A stretch of 64,000 nucleotides of DNA, taken from Polaribacter sp. WD7 (GTDB lineage: Bacteria; Bacteroidota; Bacteroidia; Flavobacteriales; Flavobacteriaceae). Positions 32,897-42,439 of this stretch are shown here, piece by piece; positions within the stretch are counted from its first letter, which is position 1; each line of letters starts with the position of its first letter. A program made the translations under genes and the position numbers. The stretch lies in the NCBI RefSeq assembly GCF_003335085.1, contig NZ_QPEJ01000016.1:62001-126000 (forward strand), in the 5' to 3' direction. A model generated the notes under the pieces. It was not told the origin of the DNA, did not search any database, and saw only the letters and a list, made by a program, of their open reading frames with translations.

Positions 32897-33985
32897 ATGG
32901 CAGAAAAATCAATTTTAAATCAAAAGTCATTAGATTTTTTAGAGACCTATTTAAATAATGCGGCTCCTACAGGCTACGAGTGGGAAGGGCAAAAAATTTG
33001 GATGGAATACCTAAAACCTTATGTAGACACCTTTATTACAGACACATATGGTACAGCTGTAGGGGTAATTAATCCTGATGCAAAATATAAAGTAGTTATA
33101 GAAGGACATGCTGATGAAATTTCTTGGTACGTAAACTACATCTCAGACAATGGTTTAATTTACGTTATTAGAAATGGAGGTTCTGACCACCAAATTGCGC
33201 CAAGTAAAGTAGTACATATTCATACCAAGAATGGTATTGTAAAAGGTGTTTTTGGTTGGCCAGCTATACATACAAGAGACAAATCTAACGAACAAGCACC
33301 AAAACCAGATAATATTTTTATTGATGTAGGTTGTGCTACCAAAGAAGAAGTAGAAAAATTGGATGTTCATGTAGGTTGTGTTATTACGTACCCTGATGAA
33401 TTTCATATTTTAAACAATGATAAATTTGTTTGTAGAGCTTTAGATAATAGAATGGGCGGATTTATGATTGCTGAAGTTGCACGCTTGCTTAAAGAAAACA
33501 AAAAAGAACTTCCTTTTGGTTTGTACATTACAAATGCTGTTCAAGAAGAAATTGGTTTGCGTGGTGCAGAAATGATAACGCAAACAATTAAACCTAATGT
33601 AGCTATTGTTACTGATGTTACACATGATACAACCACCCCTATGATAGAAAAGAAAAAAGAAGGTCTTTTAGAATTAGGTAAAGGTCCTGTGGTAGCTTAT
33701 GCGCCTGCAGTACAACAAAAATTACGCGATTTGGTAATCTCATCTGCTGAGGCTAAAAACATTCCTTTTCAACGTTCTGCTTTGTCTAGAGCAACAGGTA
33801 CAGATACAGATGCTTTTGCTTACAGCAATGGTGGTGTTGCTTCTGCGCTTATCTCATTACCATTGCGTTATATGCATACTACGGTAGAAATGGTACATAG
33901 AAGTGATGTAGAAAATGTTATTAAAATGATTTATGAGACATTACTAAATATTAAAAACGGAGATACTTTTTCTTATTTTGAATAA
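32897..33985 (+). CDS. M42 family metallopeptidase (aminopeptidase/endoglucanase family)
   Basis: A 362-aa cytosolic dinuclear-metal aminopeptidase of the M42 family, which forms large tetrahedral dodecamers. Metal ligands can be placed in EGHADEISWYV (~57-67), CRALDNRMGGF (~179-189) and QEEIGLRGAEM (~215-225, with the catalytic glutamate). Further sites are TDVTHDTT (~238-245) and the C-terminal MHTTVEMVHRSDVE. The beta-barrel lid domain around 75-160 fits the family. It is transcribed alone and followed by a clear terminator. Some members are annotated as endoglucanase, but peptidase is far more likely. Confidence 0.92.
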   Translation: MAEKSILNQKSLDFLETYLNNAAPTGYEWEGQKIWMEYLKPYVDTFITDTYGTAVGVINPDAKYKVVIEGHADEISWYVNYISDNGLIYVIRNGGSDHQIAPSKVVHIHTKNGIVKGVFGWPAIHTRDKSNEQAPKPDNIFIDVGCATKEEVEKLDVHVGCVITYPDEFHILNNDKFVCRALDNRMGGFMIAEVARLLKENKKELPFGLYITNAVQEEIGLRGAEMITQTIKPNVAIVTDVTHDTTTPMIEKKKEGLLELGKGPVVAYAPAVQQKLRDLVISSAEAKNIPFQRSALSRATGTDTDAFAYSNGGVASALISLPLRYMHTTVEMVHRSDVENVIKMIYETLLNIKNGDTFSYFE

Positions 33986-34027
33986 TTAAAACCTCTTTTT
34001 AAATAAATAGAAAAGACCCTATAAAAT

Positions 34028-34070
34028 TGTATCGAGAAATCTCAAGTAAAGAAGTTCTCGATACATTTTT
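34028..34070 (+). terminator. Rho-independent terminator of the M42 peptidase gene
   Basis: TGTATCGAGAA (34028-34038) pairs with TTCTCGATACA (34055-34065) over a 16-base loop and is followed by TTTTT. The stem sequence TTGTATCGAGAA also occurs in the dispersed stem-loop elements, so the terminator may itself be derived from that repeat family. Confidence 0.7.
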
Positions 34071-34094
34071 ATGTGTTTTTTTCATATTCAACAT

Positions 34095-34112
34095 GCTAAA
34101 AAGACTTTTAGC
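34095..34112 (+). other. Small hairpin between the peptidase terminator and the aminotransferase gene
   Basis: GCTAAAA (34095-34101) pairs with TTTTAGC (34106-34112) over an AGAC tetraloop, 53 bases before the aminotransferase ATG. It may be part of that gene's leader. No T run follows, so I do not call it a terminator. Confidence 0.35.
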
Positions 34113-34164
34113 ACTAAAACCTGAATAATTATTACAAAAAAACTTACTTTCTTTACATTTTAAA

Positions 34165-35316
34165 ATGCAACATCAAAAACACTTATTTACTATTCCTGAT
34201 GATATTACCTATTTAAATATCGCTAGTCAATCACCTAGTTTTATTGCTGTTGAACAAGCAGCTATAGCCGGTGTTTTAGAAAAGAGTCATCCTTATAAAA
34301 TTACAACAGAAAGCTATTTTGAGCCTGTAAAAGTGGTGAAAAAACTTTTTGCAACATTGATAGAGGTTAATGATTATAACAGAATTGCCAACATACCTTC
34401 TGCTTCTTATGGTATGGCAACAGTTGCTAATAATGTAGTTTTGCAAAAAGATGATGAAATTTTATTGGTAGAAAGTCAATTTCCAAGCAACTACTATATT
34501 TGGGAGAAATTAGCACAAAAATTTGAGGCTAAACTCAAGATTATTGAGATGCCTAAAATTACTGAAAATCGAGGAAAAAATTGGAATACAGCTATTGTAA
34601 ACGCCATTTCAGAAAAAACAGCTCTTGTTGCTATTGGTAACATTCATTGGGCTAACGGAACCTTATTTGATTTAAAAAATATCAGAAAAAAAACCAAAGA
34701 GCATCATGCACTATTGATTATTGATGGAAGCCAATCTATAGGTGCTTTTCCTTTTTCTGTTAAAGAAATTCAACCAGATGCGTTAATATGTGCGGGTTAC
34801 AAATGGCTTTTTGGCCCTTATGGATCTGGGTATGCTTATTTTGGCAAGTATTTTGACAACGGAAAACCTTTAGAAGAAAACTGGACAAACCGTTTAGACA
34901 GTGAAAACATGAGCGCTTTAACATCTTATCAACCTAAATACAAACCTCTTGCAAATAGGTATTCTGTTGGAGAGCATGCTAATTTTATTCATATTAAAAT
35001 GCAAATTGCTGCACTAAAGCAAGTTATTGAGTGGACACCCGAAGCCATTCAAGAATACTGTAAAGTAATTACCGTAGACGCTGTAAAAAAGCTGAAAGCC
35101 TTAGGGTGTTTTATTGAAGATGATGATTTTAGAACCCATCATTTATTTGGTGTTGAATTGCCAAAAAACCTAGATATTGATTTATTGAAGAGTAAACTAA
35201 ATAATCATAAAATTTTTATTTCTTTTAGAGGAAATTATATTAGACTTTCTTGTCATGTTTACAATACAAAGGCTGATTTTCAAAAACTAATCAACTGTAT
35301 AGCATCTTGCTTATAA
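34165..35316 (+). CDS. Class V aminotransferase-fold PLP enzyme
   Basis: A 383-aa fold-type I PLP enzyme related to cysteine desulfurases and isopenicillin-N epimerase-like proteins. Visible are an N-terminal YLNIASQSP segment (~15-23), SASYGMATVANNV for cofactor phosphate contact (~78-90), and the PLP-ring aspartate in LLIIDGSQSIGAFPF (~188-202). The Schiff-base lysine is in CAGYKWLFGPYGSGYAYF (~209-226). It lacks the cysteine-containing loop of desulfurases, so another substrate is likely. The Nudix gene starts immediately after its stop codon, so the pair is an operon. Confidence 0.85.
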   Translation: MQHQKHLFTIPDDITYLNIASQSPSFIAVEQAAIAGVLEKSHPYKITTESYFEPVKVVKKLFATLIEVNDYNRIANIPSASYGMATVANNVVLQKDDEILLVESQFPSNYYIWEKLAQKFEAKLKIIEMPKITENRGKNWNTAIVNAISEKTALVAIGNIHWANGTLFDLKNIRKKTKEHHALLIIDGSQSIGAFPFSVKEIQPDALICAGYKWLFGPYGSGYAYFGKYFDNGKPLEENWTNRLDSENMSALTSYQPKYKPLANRYSVGEHANFIHIKMQIAALKQVIEWTPEAIQEYCKVITVDAVKKLKALGCFIEDDDFRTHHLFGVELPKNLDIDLLKSKLNNHKIFISFRGNYIRLSCHVYNTKADFQKLINCIASCL

Positions 35317-35865
35317 ATGGACGAACTTATAGATATTTTAACTCCTGAGGGTAAACCAACAGGAAAAACAGCACTAAAATCTGAAGCGCATCAAAAAGGG
35401 TGGTTTCATGCCACTGTTCATATTTGGTTATTTACCAAAGACAGAAAAGTATTACTGCAAAAAAGAGCGTTGAGCAAAAAAGTTTTTCCTGGTTTGTGGG
35501 ATATCTCAGTTGCAGGACATATTGGCGCTGGTGAAGGTATTTTAGAAAGTGCTAAAAGAGAAGTTTTTGAAGAAATTGGACTTGATTTACAGCAAGAAGA
35601 TTTCATTAAAATAGGTACTAGAATTCACCAAGTACAACACGCAAACGGAATTATAGATAATGAGCACCATCATGTTTTTATTACTGAATTAAAAGTTGCT
35701 GTGGAGCAGTTAACCATTCAAAAAGAAGAAGTTGACGCTATACAACTCTTTGAATTGTCTGTTTTAAAAGACACAAAAAACCTAGAAAACGTTTTGCTCT
35801 CTAGGTTTCATGATTATTATGTTTCTGTTTACACAGCTATTCTAAATCAAATGCAATCATCTTAA
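35317..35865 (+). CDS. Nudix hydrolase (IDI-like subfamily)
   Basis: A 182-aa Nudix protein of the isopentenyl-diphosphate-isomerase-like branch (YfcD type). The Nudix box is complete: G67, E73, then R81-E82 and E85-E86-x-G88 in AKREVFEEIGL. The N-terminal LIDILTPEGKPTGKTALKSEAHQKGWFHATVHIWLF is typical of that branch. The substrate may be a nucleoside or prenyl diphosphate and cannot be read from the motif. It starts directly after the aminotransferase stop codon with no gap. Confidence 0.9.
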   Translation: MDELIDILTPEGKPTGKTALKSEAHQKGWFHATVHIWLFTKDRKVLLQKRALSKKVFPGLWDISVAGHIGAGEGILESAKREVFEEIGLDLQQEDFIKIGTRIHQVQHANGIIDNEHHHVFITELKVAVEQLTIQKEEVDAIQLFELSVLKDTKNLENVLLSRFHDYYVSVYTAILNQMQSS

Positions 35866-35904
35866 AAACTTTGATGATTGCTTTTAGACAAAGTATCTCA
35901 TTAT

Positions 35905-36666
35905 CTACTGTGGCTTCTCAAAAAAAGATGCTCCTAAACTAACCTCACTGAGTAATGGTAATGTAAATTCTGTAGCTGGTCTTGCAGGAGTTGTTGGGTT
36001 TCCATTATCATCTTTTTTATACCAAGTTATTTCTTTTGGTAAAACTATTCCGTTCGTATTTTCCCATTTGTTATATCTTATAATATTGTATTTTTCTGAA
36101 GGCTTTTTAGAATTAAATGTTACCGTATACGCCAACCATTCCATTTGATAAGTATTAGGATGATAGTATATAATGTAATAGTCTTCTGGAGAACTCCCAA
36201 TATTGGCTTCATATGAAATTTTATATCCAGGATATTCTATGTCATCAAAAGAAATAGCAGGTACTTTGTCATATGTTATACCGTCATCTGCCAAAACAAA
36301 AGGCATTGCATAAAAATAAAAATAGAGATTGTAGTAAAATTCTGGATTCCCTTTAAAAGAACCTTCTACTTCTTCATCTAACCAAACATTTTTACCATCA
36401 AAACCTAAAGAATATTTTGGAGAGTTAATTACTGTTTTTCTAGAGTATAAATCTGCTGTATGCACCTCTTCCCCTTTGTTAAAAGAAAGCAACTGTATCT
36501 TTCTCCAATTTTCTATACCTCCATGTTTTTTAAAAACTTCACCCAATTCGTTTGGAAAACTCTCTTTTATGGTTGTTTTGACTTTACTTTGTTCTGCTTC
36601 CTTTTTAGATTCGTTTTTACAAGAAATCATAAAAATTAGAACGCATAATACTAGTATTTTTTTCAT
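35905..36666 (-). CDS. DUF6503-like lipoprotein
   Basis: A 253-aa predicted lipoprotein: the signal peptide MKKILVLCVLIFMISC ends in a lipobox with cysteine 16, followed by a lysine/glutamate-rich linker. The mature part is beta-rich, with KHGGIENWRKIQLLSF (~49-64), LGFDGKNVWLDEEVEGSFKGNPEFYYNLYFYFYAMPFVL (~87-125) and YNIIRYNKWENTNGIVLPKEITWY. That pattern resembles LolA/DUF6503-type lipid-binding folds, but I am not certain of the family. Function unknown. It is convergent with the Nudix gene. Confidence 0.72.
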   Translation of the reverse strand: MKKILVLCVLIFMISCKNESKKEAEQSKVKTTIKESFPNELGEVFKKHGGIENWRKIQLLSFNKGEEVHTADLYSRKTVINSPKYSLGFDGKNVWLDEEVEGSFKGNPEFYYNLYFYFYAMPFVLADDGITYDKVPAISFDDIEYPGYKISYEANIGSSPEDYYIIYYHPNTYQMEWLAYTVTFNSKKPSEKYNIIRYNKWENTNGIVLPKEITWYKKDDNGNPTTPARPATEFTLPLLSEVSLGASFFEKPQ

Positions 36667-36841
36667 TTAATGATTGTTTTATTTTCTGGTGATTACAAAG
36701 AACGAAAAATAGATTTAATTGTATTGTAAATAATATCTTAAAATAACCTGAGTACAACTTAAGAAAATACGCGTCAAAAAAAGAACTAATAGTCCGTCTT
36801 ACTTTTATGTATTTTACACAACTTCTAAAAGTTGAATTTAC

Positions 36842-38608
36842 CTAAATCTTAGCTTGATACGTATACAAGTCAAAATACCTTCCTTTGGCTTCAATTAATT
36901 GCTCATGCGTTCCTCTTTCTGCAATTTTACCGGCTTCAATTACTAAAATTTGATCTGCTTTTTTAATGGTACTTAGCCTGTGTGCAATTACAATAGTTGT
37001 TCTGTTTTTAACCAATTCTGACAAACTTTTCTGAATTAAAGCCTCACTTTCGGTATCTAAATTAGAAGTAGCCTCGTCTAAAATAATAATTTTTGGATTT
37101 GCCAAAATAGCTCTTGCAATAGCCAATCTTTGTCTTTGCCCTCCAGAAAGTTTTACTCCTCTTTCTCCTATTAAGGTATCTAAGCCTTTATCAAATCTGT
37201 CTGTAAATTCGTTTACATAGGCTGCTTTTACCGCATTTTGTAACTCTGCCTCTGTTGCATTGGGTCTTGGAAAAAGAATATTTTCTCTTATAGAGCCTTC
37301 AAATAAAAACTCATCTTGCAACACCACTCCGAGGTATTTTCTGTAGCTTGATAACTTTACTTTTGATAAATCTTGATTGTCTATGGTGATGGTACCAGAA
37401 TTCGGATTTAAAAATGTGGCAGATAAACCTGCAATGGTAGATTTTCCAGAACCAGAACTGCCAACCAATGCAGTTACAGATCCTGCAGGAACTTTAAAAC
37501 TAATGTTGTGCAAGACTTTTTTATCTTCTTCATAAGCAAAAGAAACATCATCAAAAACAATTTCTCCCTCTGTGTTATTTAAGACAATATTTCTTTCTAG
37601 GTTATCTTCTTCAGCAGTTTTGTTCATTAACTCTTCTGTTCTATCTAAACCTGCTAAAGCCTCTGTTAATTGACTTCCAATATTACTCATTTGCACAATA
37701 GGTGCAATCATAAAACCTAAAATTAAGGTAAAAAACAAAAACTCTCCAGATGTCATATCGCCTTGAATCATATAATACCCTCCTATACCCATAATTCCTG
37801 TAGTGGCCACACCTATTAAAAAAGTGGATGAGCTAGTCATTAATGCAGTTGCTGTTAAACTCTTTTTTACATTTTGATAGAGTTTTTCTACTCCTTTTTC
37901 AAAAACTTTATTTTCTTGTTCTTCTGCATTAAACGCTTTGATTACTCTTACACCAGCTAACGTTTCTGTTAACCTACCTTTTACCTCTGCATTAATTTTG
38001 CCTCGTGTTCTAAAAATTGGACGGATAAATTTAAAGGCTTTTAACGCTACAATACCGAAAATAGAGATTGGTAAAAAAACAAATAAAGTCATCCACGGAT
38101 TTAAATTTATTAAAATGATCAAAGAAATAACTGCAGTAATGGTACCGCCTACCAACTGCACCAAACCTGTGCCTATTAGATTTCTAACCCCTTCTACATC
38201 ACTCATAATTCTAGAAACCAATGCACCTGATTTTGTATTGTCAAAAAAACTAATAGGTAAAGACAATACTTTTTTTTGAACTTGTGCTCTTAATTCTGAA
38301 ATTAAGTATTGTGCCTGTACACTTAAAATTCTTGTTAAAAGAAAAGAGGTTACAGCTTGTACTAAAATTGCACATAATACAATACCTATTAAAGAATATA
38401 ATTGTTGCATATTTTTATCTGGCACAACCTCATCTAGCAAAATTTTACTCTGCCAAGGCAATATTAAACCTGCTAAACTTCTAATTACTATTAAAATTAA
38501 ACCTATAAACACTAAGTTTCTTCTAGGCCAAATAATGGTTTTAAAGGCTTTACCTATAGAAACTTTTCCTTTATTTTTTTCTTTTTTAGAATCTTTGAGA
38601 TGTTGCAT
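36842..38608 (-). CDS. ABC exporter, fused permease-ATPase (MsbA/multidrug-like)
   Basis: A 588-aa half-transporter. Six transmembrane segments lie in the first ~320 residues after a basic N-terminus (KDSKKEKNKGKVS). The nucleotide-binding domain has Walker A GSSGSGKST near 381, signature LSGGQRQR near 484, Walker B IIILDEATSNLD near 506 and VIAHRLST near 535. It is a paralogue of the exporter at 5724-7553, but its linker and first periplasmic loop differ. Lipid or drug export is likely; the substrate cannot be told. It is a single gene, with a gap of 175 bases to the DUF6503-like gene. Confidence 0.9.
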   Translation of the reverse strand: MQHLKDSKKEKNKGKVSIGKAFKTIIWPRRNLVFIGLILIVIRSLAGLILPWQSKILLDEVVPDKNMQQLYSLIGIVLCAILVQAVTSFLLTRILSVQAQYLISELRAQVQKKVLSLPISFFDNTKSGALVSRIMSDVEGVRNLIGTGLVQLVGGTITAVISLIILINLNPWMTLFVFLPISIFGIVALKAFKFIRPIFRTRGKINAEVKGRLTETLAGVRVIKAFNAEEQENKVFEKGVEKLYQNVKKSLTATALMTSSSTFLIGVATTGIMGIGGYYMIQGDMTSGEFLFFTLILGFMIAPIVQMSNIGSQLTEALAGLDRTEELMNKTAEEDNLERNIVLNNTEGEIVFDDVSFAYEEDKKVLHNISFKVPAGSVTALVGSSGSGKSTIAGLSATFLNPNSGTITIDNQDLSKVKLSSYRKYLGVVLQDEFLFEGSIRENILFPRPNATEAELQNAVKAAYVNEFTDRFDKGLDTLIGERGVKLSGGQRQRLAIARAILANPKIIILDEATSNLDTESEALIQKSLSELVKNRTTIVIAHRLSTIKKADQILVIEAGKIAERGTHEQLIEAKGRYFDLYTYQAKI

Positions 38609-38697
38609 AAATGGTGTTGAGAATATTGAGTTTTAGCGCTGTAAATTACTGTGTTTATAGTAAGTATGTAATATATTAGCAAAAGTACGATATATAA

Positions 38698-38729
38698 TAA
38701 AAACCTCACAAATTTAAAAAGGTGTGAGG
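38698..38729 (-). terminator. Terminator-like hairpin downstream of acs
   Basis: CCTCACA (38704-38710) pairs with TGTGAGG (38723-38729) over a 12-base loop. Leftward it is followed by TTTTTATTA. It lies 130 bases after the acs stop, beyond stem-loop copy C, the same order as seen at fabI. Confidence 0.6.
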
Positions 38730-38779
38730 CTTATTCTATACCAATTGATTGGAAAGTTTTTCAAAAAAGTTTCAAACAA

Positions 38780-38855
38780 GTTTAGCCCCGATTGCAGTGG
38801 AAATCCTCTGAACTTGTTTCAGAGATTGTAACGGAAAGCGGGAAATAGCTTCTAA
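38780..38855 (+). repeat. Dispersed stem-loop element, copy C
   Basis: A 76-bp short form. It opens TTTAGCCCCGATTGCAGTGG and AAATCC and closes GGAAAGCGGGAAATAGCTTCTAAAA. The inner stem CTCTGAA (38806-38812) pairs with TTCAGAG (38818-38824). Its ends match copy B almost base for base, while the middle is shorter and different. It lies just after the acs stop codon. Confidence 0.6.
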
Positions 38856-38859
38856 AAAA

Positions 38860-40767
38860 CTATAACTTGTTATCTATGATACTTTGTACTATTTCTGGAT
38901 TTAGAAGTGTAGACACATCACCTAAATTATCCATTTCATTAGCAGCTATTTTACGCAAAATTCTACGCATAATTTTTCCTGAACGTGTTTTAGGCAATCC
39001 GTTTGAAAATTGAATTTTATCTAATTTGGCTATAGGGCCAATTTTTTCTGAAATTGCTTGATTGATTTCTTTACGTAGGTTGTCATGATTTCTGCTTTCT
39101 CCTGCGTCTTTTAAAATTACATAACCGTACAATGCACTTCCTTTAATATCATGAGGAAAACCAACAATTGCAGACTCTGCTACAGCTGGGTGCTCGTTTA
39201 TAGCGTCTTCTATAGGCGCTGTACCTAAATTATGTCCAGAAACAATAATAACGTCGTCTACTCTACCTGTTATTCTGTAGTACCCTACCTCATCTCGTAA
39301 AGCACCATCGCCTGTAAAATATTTGTTTTGGAATGCAGAAAAATAGGTTTCTTTGTAGCGCTGGTGGTTTCCCCAAATGGTTCTTGCCATACTTGGCCAA
39401 GGGTATTTTATACACAACCTACCTTCTACTTGGTTGCCTTTTAATTCTTGTCCGTTTTCATCCATTAAACAAGGTTGAATTCCTATAAATGGTAATGTAG
39501 CGTATGTGGGTTTTGTGGGGGTTACGTATGGTATTGGAGTAATCATCATACCGCCTGTTTCTGTTTGCCACCAAGTATCTATAATTGGACTTTTCTTTTT
39601 ACCCACGTTATCATTATACCAATGCCACGCTTCTTCATTTATAGGCTCTCCTACAGAACCTAACACTTTTAGAGAAGATAAATCATATTTATCAACTAAC
39701 TCGGTACCATGTTTTGCTAAGGCTCTTATAGCTGTTGGAGCTGTATAGAATTGATTGATGTTGTGTTTTTCTACGATTTGCCAAAATCTACCAAAATCTG
39801 GATAACTGGGTACACCTTCAAAAAGTACTGTTGTTGCCCCGTTTAACAAAGGACCATATACAATGTAAGAGTGTCCCGTAATCCAACCAATATCTGCTGT
39901 ACACCAATACACATCATTTTCTTTGTATTGAAATGCATTTTTAAATGTATAAGCAGTATAAATCATGTAGCCAGCTGTGGTATGTACCATTCCTTTTGGC
40001 ATTCCTGTAGAGCCTGATGTGTACAAAATAAACAACGGGTCTTCTGCATCCATTGTTGTAGCATCACAAATTGTTGATGCTTTGTCTAACAAAGGTTGCA
40101 ACCATTGATCACGACCTTGTTTCATGTTGATTTTTGAATTGATCCTCTTAGCTACCAAAACGGTTTCTATGCAAGGGCATTTGTTTAAAGCCTCATCTAC
40201 AATTCCTTTTAAGTCGATGGTTTTTGCTCCTCTATATGAACCATCAGCAGTAATGACCATTTTACAATCTGCATCATTAATTCTTGTAGCTAATGCTGTA
40301 GATGAAAAGCCTGCGAATACAACAGAATGAATAGCGCCTATTCTTGCACAAGCCAATACTGAAATTGCCAATTCTGGAATCATAGGTACATAAATACATA
40401 CTCTATCTCCTTTTTTAACTCCTTGTTCTTTTAAAACATTTGCAAACTGATTTACTCTTTCAGAAAGTTCTTTATAAGTAATATGTTGGGCTTCTTCATC
40501 TGGATTATTAGGCTCAAATAAAATAGCGGTCTTATGTGCTCTAGTAGCTAAATGCCTATCTATACAATTTTCTGTAATGTTTAACTTTGCATTTTTAAAC
40601 CAAGTTACTTCTGGTTTAGAGAAATCCCACTCTAAAACAGCATCCCACTTTTTTCTCCATAAAAAATGTTCTTCTGCTACTTCTTCCCAAAAATTTTCTG
40701 GTTCTCTAACAGATTTTCGATAAACTTGATAATATTCTTCTAAATGTTTGATATGATAATTACTCAT
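38860..40767 (-). CDS. acs: Acetyl-CoA synthetase (AMP-forming)
   Basis: Acs activates acetate to acetyl-CoA through acetyl-AMP in the cytosol. The 635-aa protein carries the P-loop-like YTSGSTGMPKGMVHTT (~245-260), the WWQTETGG motif (~395-402), TGDGALRDEVGYYRITGRVDDVI (~480-503) and the C-terminal LPKTRSGKIMRRILRK. In that last motif the lysine after SG is the residue controlled by acetylation in other bacteria. The short N-terminal domain and YIPMIPE-like CIYVPMIPELAISVLACARIGA fit the family. A single leftward gene, divergent from the TauE/SafE gene. Downstream lie stem-loop copy C and a terminator. Confidence 0.95.
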   Translation of the reverse strand: MSNYHIKHLEEYYQVYRKSVREPENFWEEVAEEHFLWRKKWDAVLEWDFSKPEVTWFKNAKLNITENCIDRHLATRAHKTAILFEPNNPDEEAQHITYKELSERVNQFANVLKEQGVKKGDRVCIYVPMIPELAISVLACARIGAIHSVVFAGFSSTALATRINDADCKMVITADGSYRGAKTIDLKGIVDEALNKCPCIETVLVAKRINSKINMKQGRDQWLQPLLDKASTICDATTMDAEDPLFILYTSGSTGMPKGMVHTTAGYMIYTAYTFKNAFQYKENDVYWCTADIGWITGHSYIVYGPLLNGATTVLFEGVPSYPDFGRFWQIVEKHNINQFYTAPTAIRALAKHGTELVDKYDLSSLKVLGSVGEPINEEAWHWYNDNVGKKKSPIIDTWWQTETGGMMITPIPYVTPTKPTYATLPFIGIQPCLMDENGQELKGNQVEGRLCIKYPWPSMARTIWGNHQRYKETYFSAFQNKYFTGDGALRDEVGYYRITGRVDDVIIVSGHNLGTAPIEDAINEHPAVAESAIVGFPHDIKGSALYGYVILKDAGESRNHDNLRKEINQAISEKIGPIAKLDKIQFSNGLPKTRSGKIMRRILRKIAANEMDNLGDVSTLLNPEIVQSIIDNKL

Positions 40768-40807
40768 AATTCAGTTGCTTGTTTTATACTTTATAAAAAT
40801 AGAAAAT

Positions 40808-40815
40808 TATATTTG
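40808..40815 (+). promoter_or_regulatory. -7 promoter box (TATATTTG) of the TauE/SafE gene, four bases before its ATG
   Basis: TATATTTG fits TAnnTTTG and ends four bases before ATG 40820. It favours that start over the upstream ATG at 40775, which would place the promoter inside the coding region. A leaderless message is likely if the box is used. Confidence 0.45.
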
Positions 40816-40819
40816 CTTT

Positions 40820-41599
40820 ATGAATATTCAAATTATTTTTGAGTCAATTTTTAATAACTGGCACGTCATTGTGCTTTTTTTGATTGTTGCAATTTTGTAC
40901 TCATCTGTAGGTTTTGGTGGTGGCTCTAGTTATTTGGCCATACTTGCGTTAACAGGAATAATTTTTACTCAAATACGAGCAACAGCATTATTGTGCAATA
41001 TTATGGTTGTTAGCAGTAATGTTATTTTATATCATCAACAAAAACAAATAGATTGGAAAAAAATAGGTCCACTCGTTTTTTTGAGCGTACCTCTATCTTT
41101 CTTAGGAGGATACCTCAAAATAAACCAACAATTATTTTTTATACTATTAGGGGTTACGCTTTTATTTGCTGCAATTACCATGTGGTTGTCTAAACGTTTT
41201 GTTACTGAGAATGACAAGACATCTTCTACAAACCCGTTCAAAAATGCTACTTATGGGGGTATTATTGGATTTATTTCTGGAATGGTTGGTATAGGAGGCG
41301 GAATTTTTTTAGCTCCTATTTTACATTTATCAAACTGGGATACGCCTAAAAAAATTGCTGCAACTGCCAGTGTTTTTATTTTGGTTAATTCTACCTCAGG
41401 TATATTGGGTCAATATTTGAATCCTAATTTTAATATTGACTGGAATTTAACTTCTGTTTTACTAGGTACCGTTTTTATTGGCGGACAAATAGGGAACAGA
41501 ATTAGTGCTACCCTGTTTACTCCTATTCTGTTAAAAAAAATTACAGCAGTTTTAATTGCGGTGGTAAGTTTCAGAATTTTAATCAAATATTTGTATTAA
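40820..41599 (+). CDS. TauE/SafE family membrane transporter (sulfite exporter family)
   Basis: A ~259-aa membrane protein with about eight hydrophobic segments in the two-repeat TauE/SafE layout. Each half has the glycine-rich motif: SSVGFGGGSSYLAILALTG in the first and ISGMVGIGGGIFLAPILHL in the second. The family exports sulfoacetate or sulfite or moves other small anions; the substrate here is unknown. The reading frame also has an ATG at 40775 (15 extra residues), but a TATATTTG box at 40808-40815 and better family fit favour MNIQIIFESIF at 40820. It is divergent from acs and 48 bases upstream of a TerC gene. Confidence 0.86.
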   Translation: MNIQIIFESIFNNWHVIVLFLIVAILYSSVGFGGGSSYLAILALTGIIFTQIRATALLCNIMVVSSNVILYHQQKQIDWKKIGPLVFLSVPLSFLGGYLKINQQLFFILLGVTLLFAAITMWLSKRFVTENDKTSSTNPFKNATYGGIIGFISGMVGIGGGIFLAPILHLSNWDTPKKIAATASVFILVNSTSGILGQYLNPNFNIDWNLTSVLLGTVFIGGQIGNRISATLFTPILLKKITAVLIAVVSFRILIKYLY

Positions 41600-41647
41600 A
41601 AACTCAAAATTAGTTTAATATATTTGAATCTTAAATGTTAAGCAATT

Positions 41648-42439
41648 ATGTTAGAAATTCTTTTTACCTTAATTATGTTGGTTCTTTTACAAGCTGTATT
41701 GGGCTTTGATAATCTTTTGTACATCTCTTTAGAGTCTAAAAAAGCACCAGAAAAAGATCAAAAAAGAGTACGTAAACTAGGTATTTTAATTGCTATCGGA
41801 TTAAGAATTGTTTTACTTTTCTTACTGGTCTCTATTATCGATTATTTTCAAGAACCGTTTGCTTTTTTAACGGGCGGTATAGATGATATGGTAAAATTTG
41901 CATTTAATGGACATAGTATTATTGTGTTAATAGGTGGTGGTTTTATAATTTACACAGCTATCAAAGAAATTTGGCATATGATATCTACAAAAGACTTAGA
42001 CGCCTCTGAAATGGTAGACACTAGCAGAAATAAGACCGCAAATGCTGCAATTTTTAGTATCGTAATTATGAATTTAGTGTTTTCTTTTGATTCTATTTTG
42101 GCTGCTATAGGGTTAACAAACGAGATAGAAAACGCAACTACAGCTTTTATTGTTATGGCTATAGCTATTGTTATTAGCGGTTTAATTATGCTATTTTTAG
42201 CAGATAAAGTGTCTACTTTTTTAGCAAAAAATAGAATGTATGAAGTTTTAGGTCTTTTTATCCTCTTTATAGTGGGTATCATGCTTGTGACAGAAGGTGG
42301 CCATTTAGCACATATTAAGCTCTTTGGTGAAGAAATAGTGCCCATGAGCAAAACAACTTTCTATTTTGTTATTGCTGTTTTAATTGTCATAGATATAGTG
42401 CAAGGAAAATATCAGAAAAAATTGATGTCTGGTAAATAA
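41648..42439 (+). CDS. TerC family integral membrane protein
   Basis: A 263-aa membrane protein of the TerC/YoaE group with about seven hydrophobic segments. The two family aspartate motifs are visible: VLGFDNLLYISLESKK (~17-32) and VFSFDSILAAIGLT (~140-153). A cytosolic basic segment follows the first motif. TerC-type proteins are linked to metal (manganese) export and tellurium resistance. The specific ion here is inferred only. It follows the TauE/SafE gene on the same strand and is followed by a 361-bp stretch without ORFs. Confidence 0.87.
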   Translation: MLEILFTLIMLVLLQAVLGFDNLLYISLESKKAPEKDQKRVRKLGILIAIGLRIVLLFLLVSIIDYFQEPFAFLTGGIDDMVKFAFNGHSIIVLIGGGFIIYTAIKEIWHMISTKDLDASEMVDTSRNKTANAAIFSIVIMNLVFSFDSILAAIGLTNEIENATTAFIVMAIAIVISGLIMLFLADKVSTFLAKNRMYEVLGLFILFIVGIMLVTEGGHLAHIKLFGEEIVPMSKTTFYFVIAVLIVIDIVQGKYQKKLMSGK

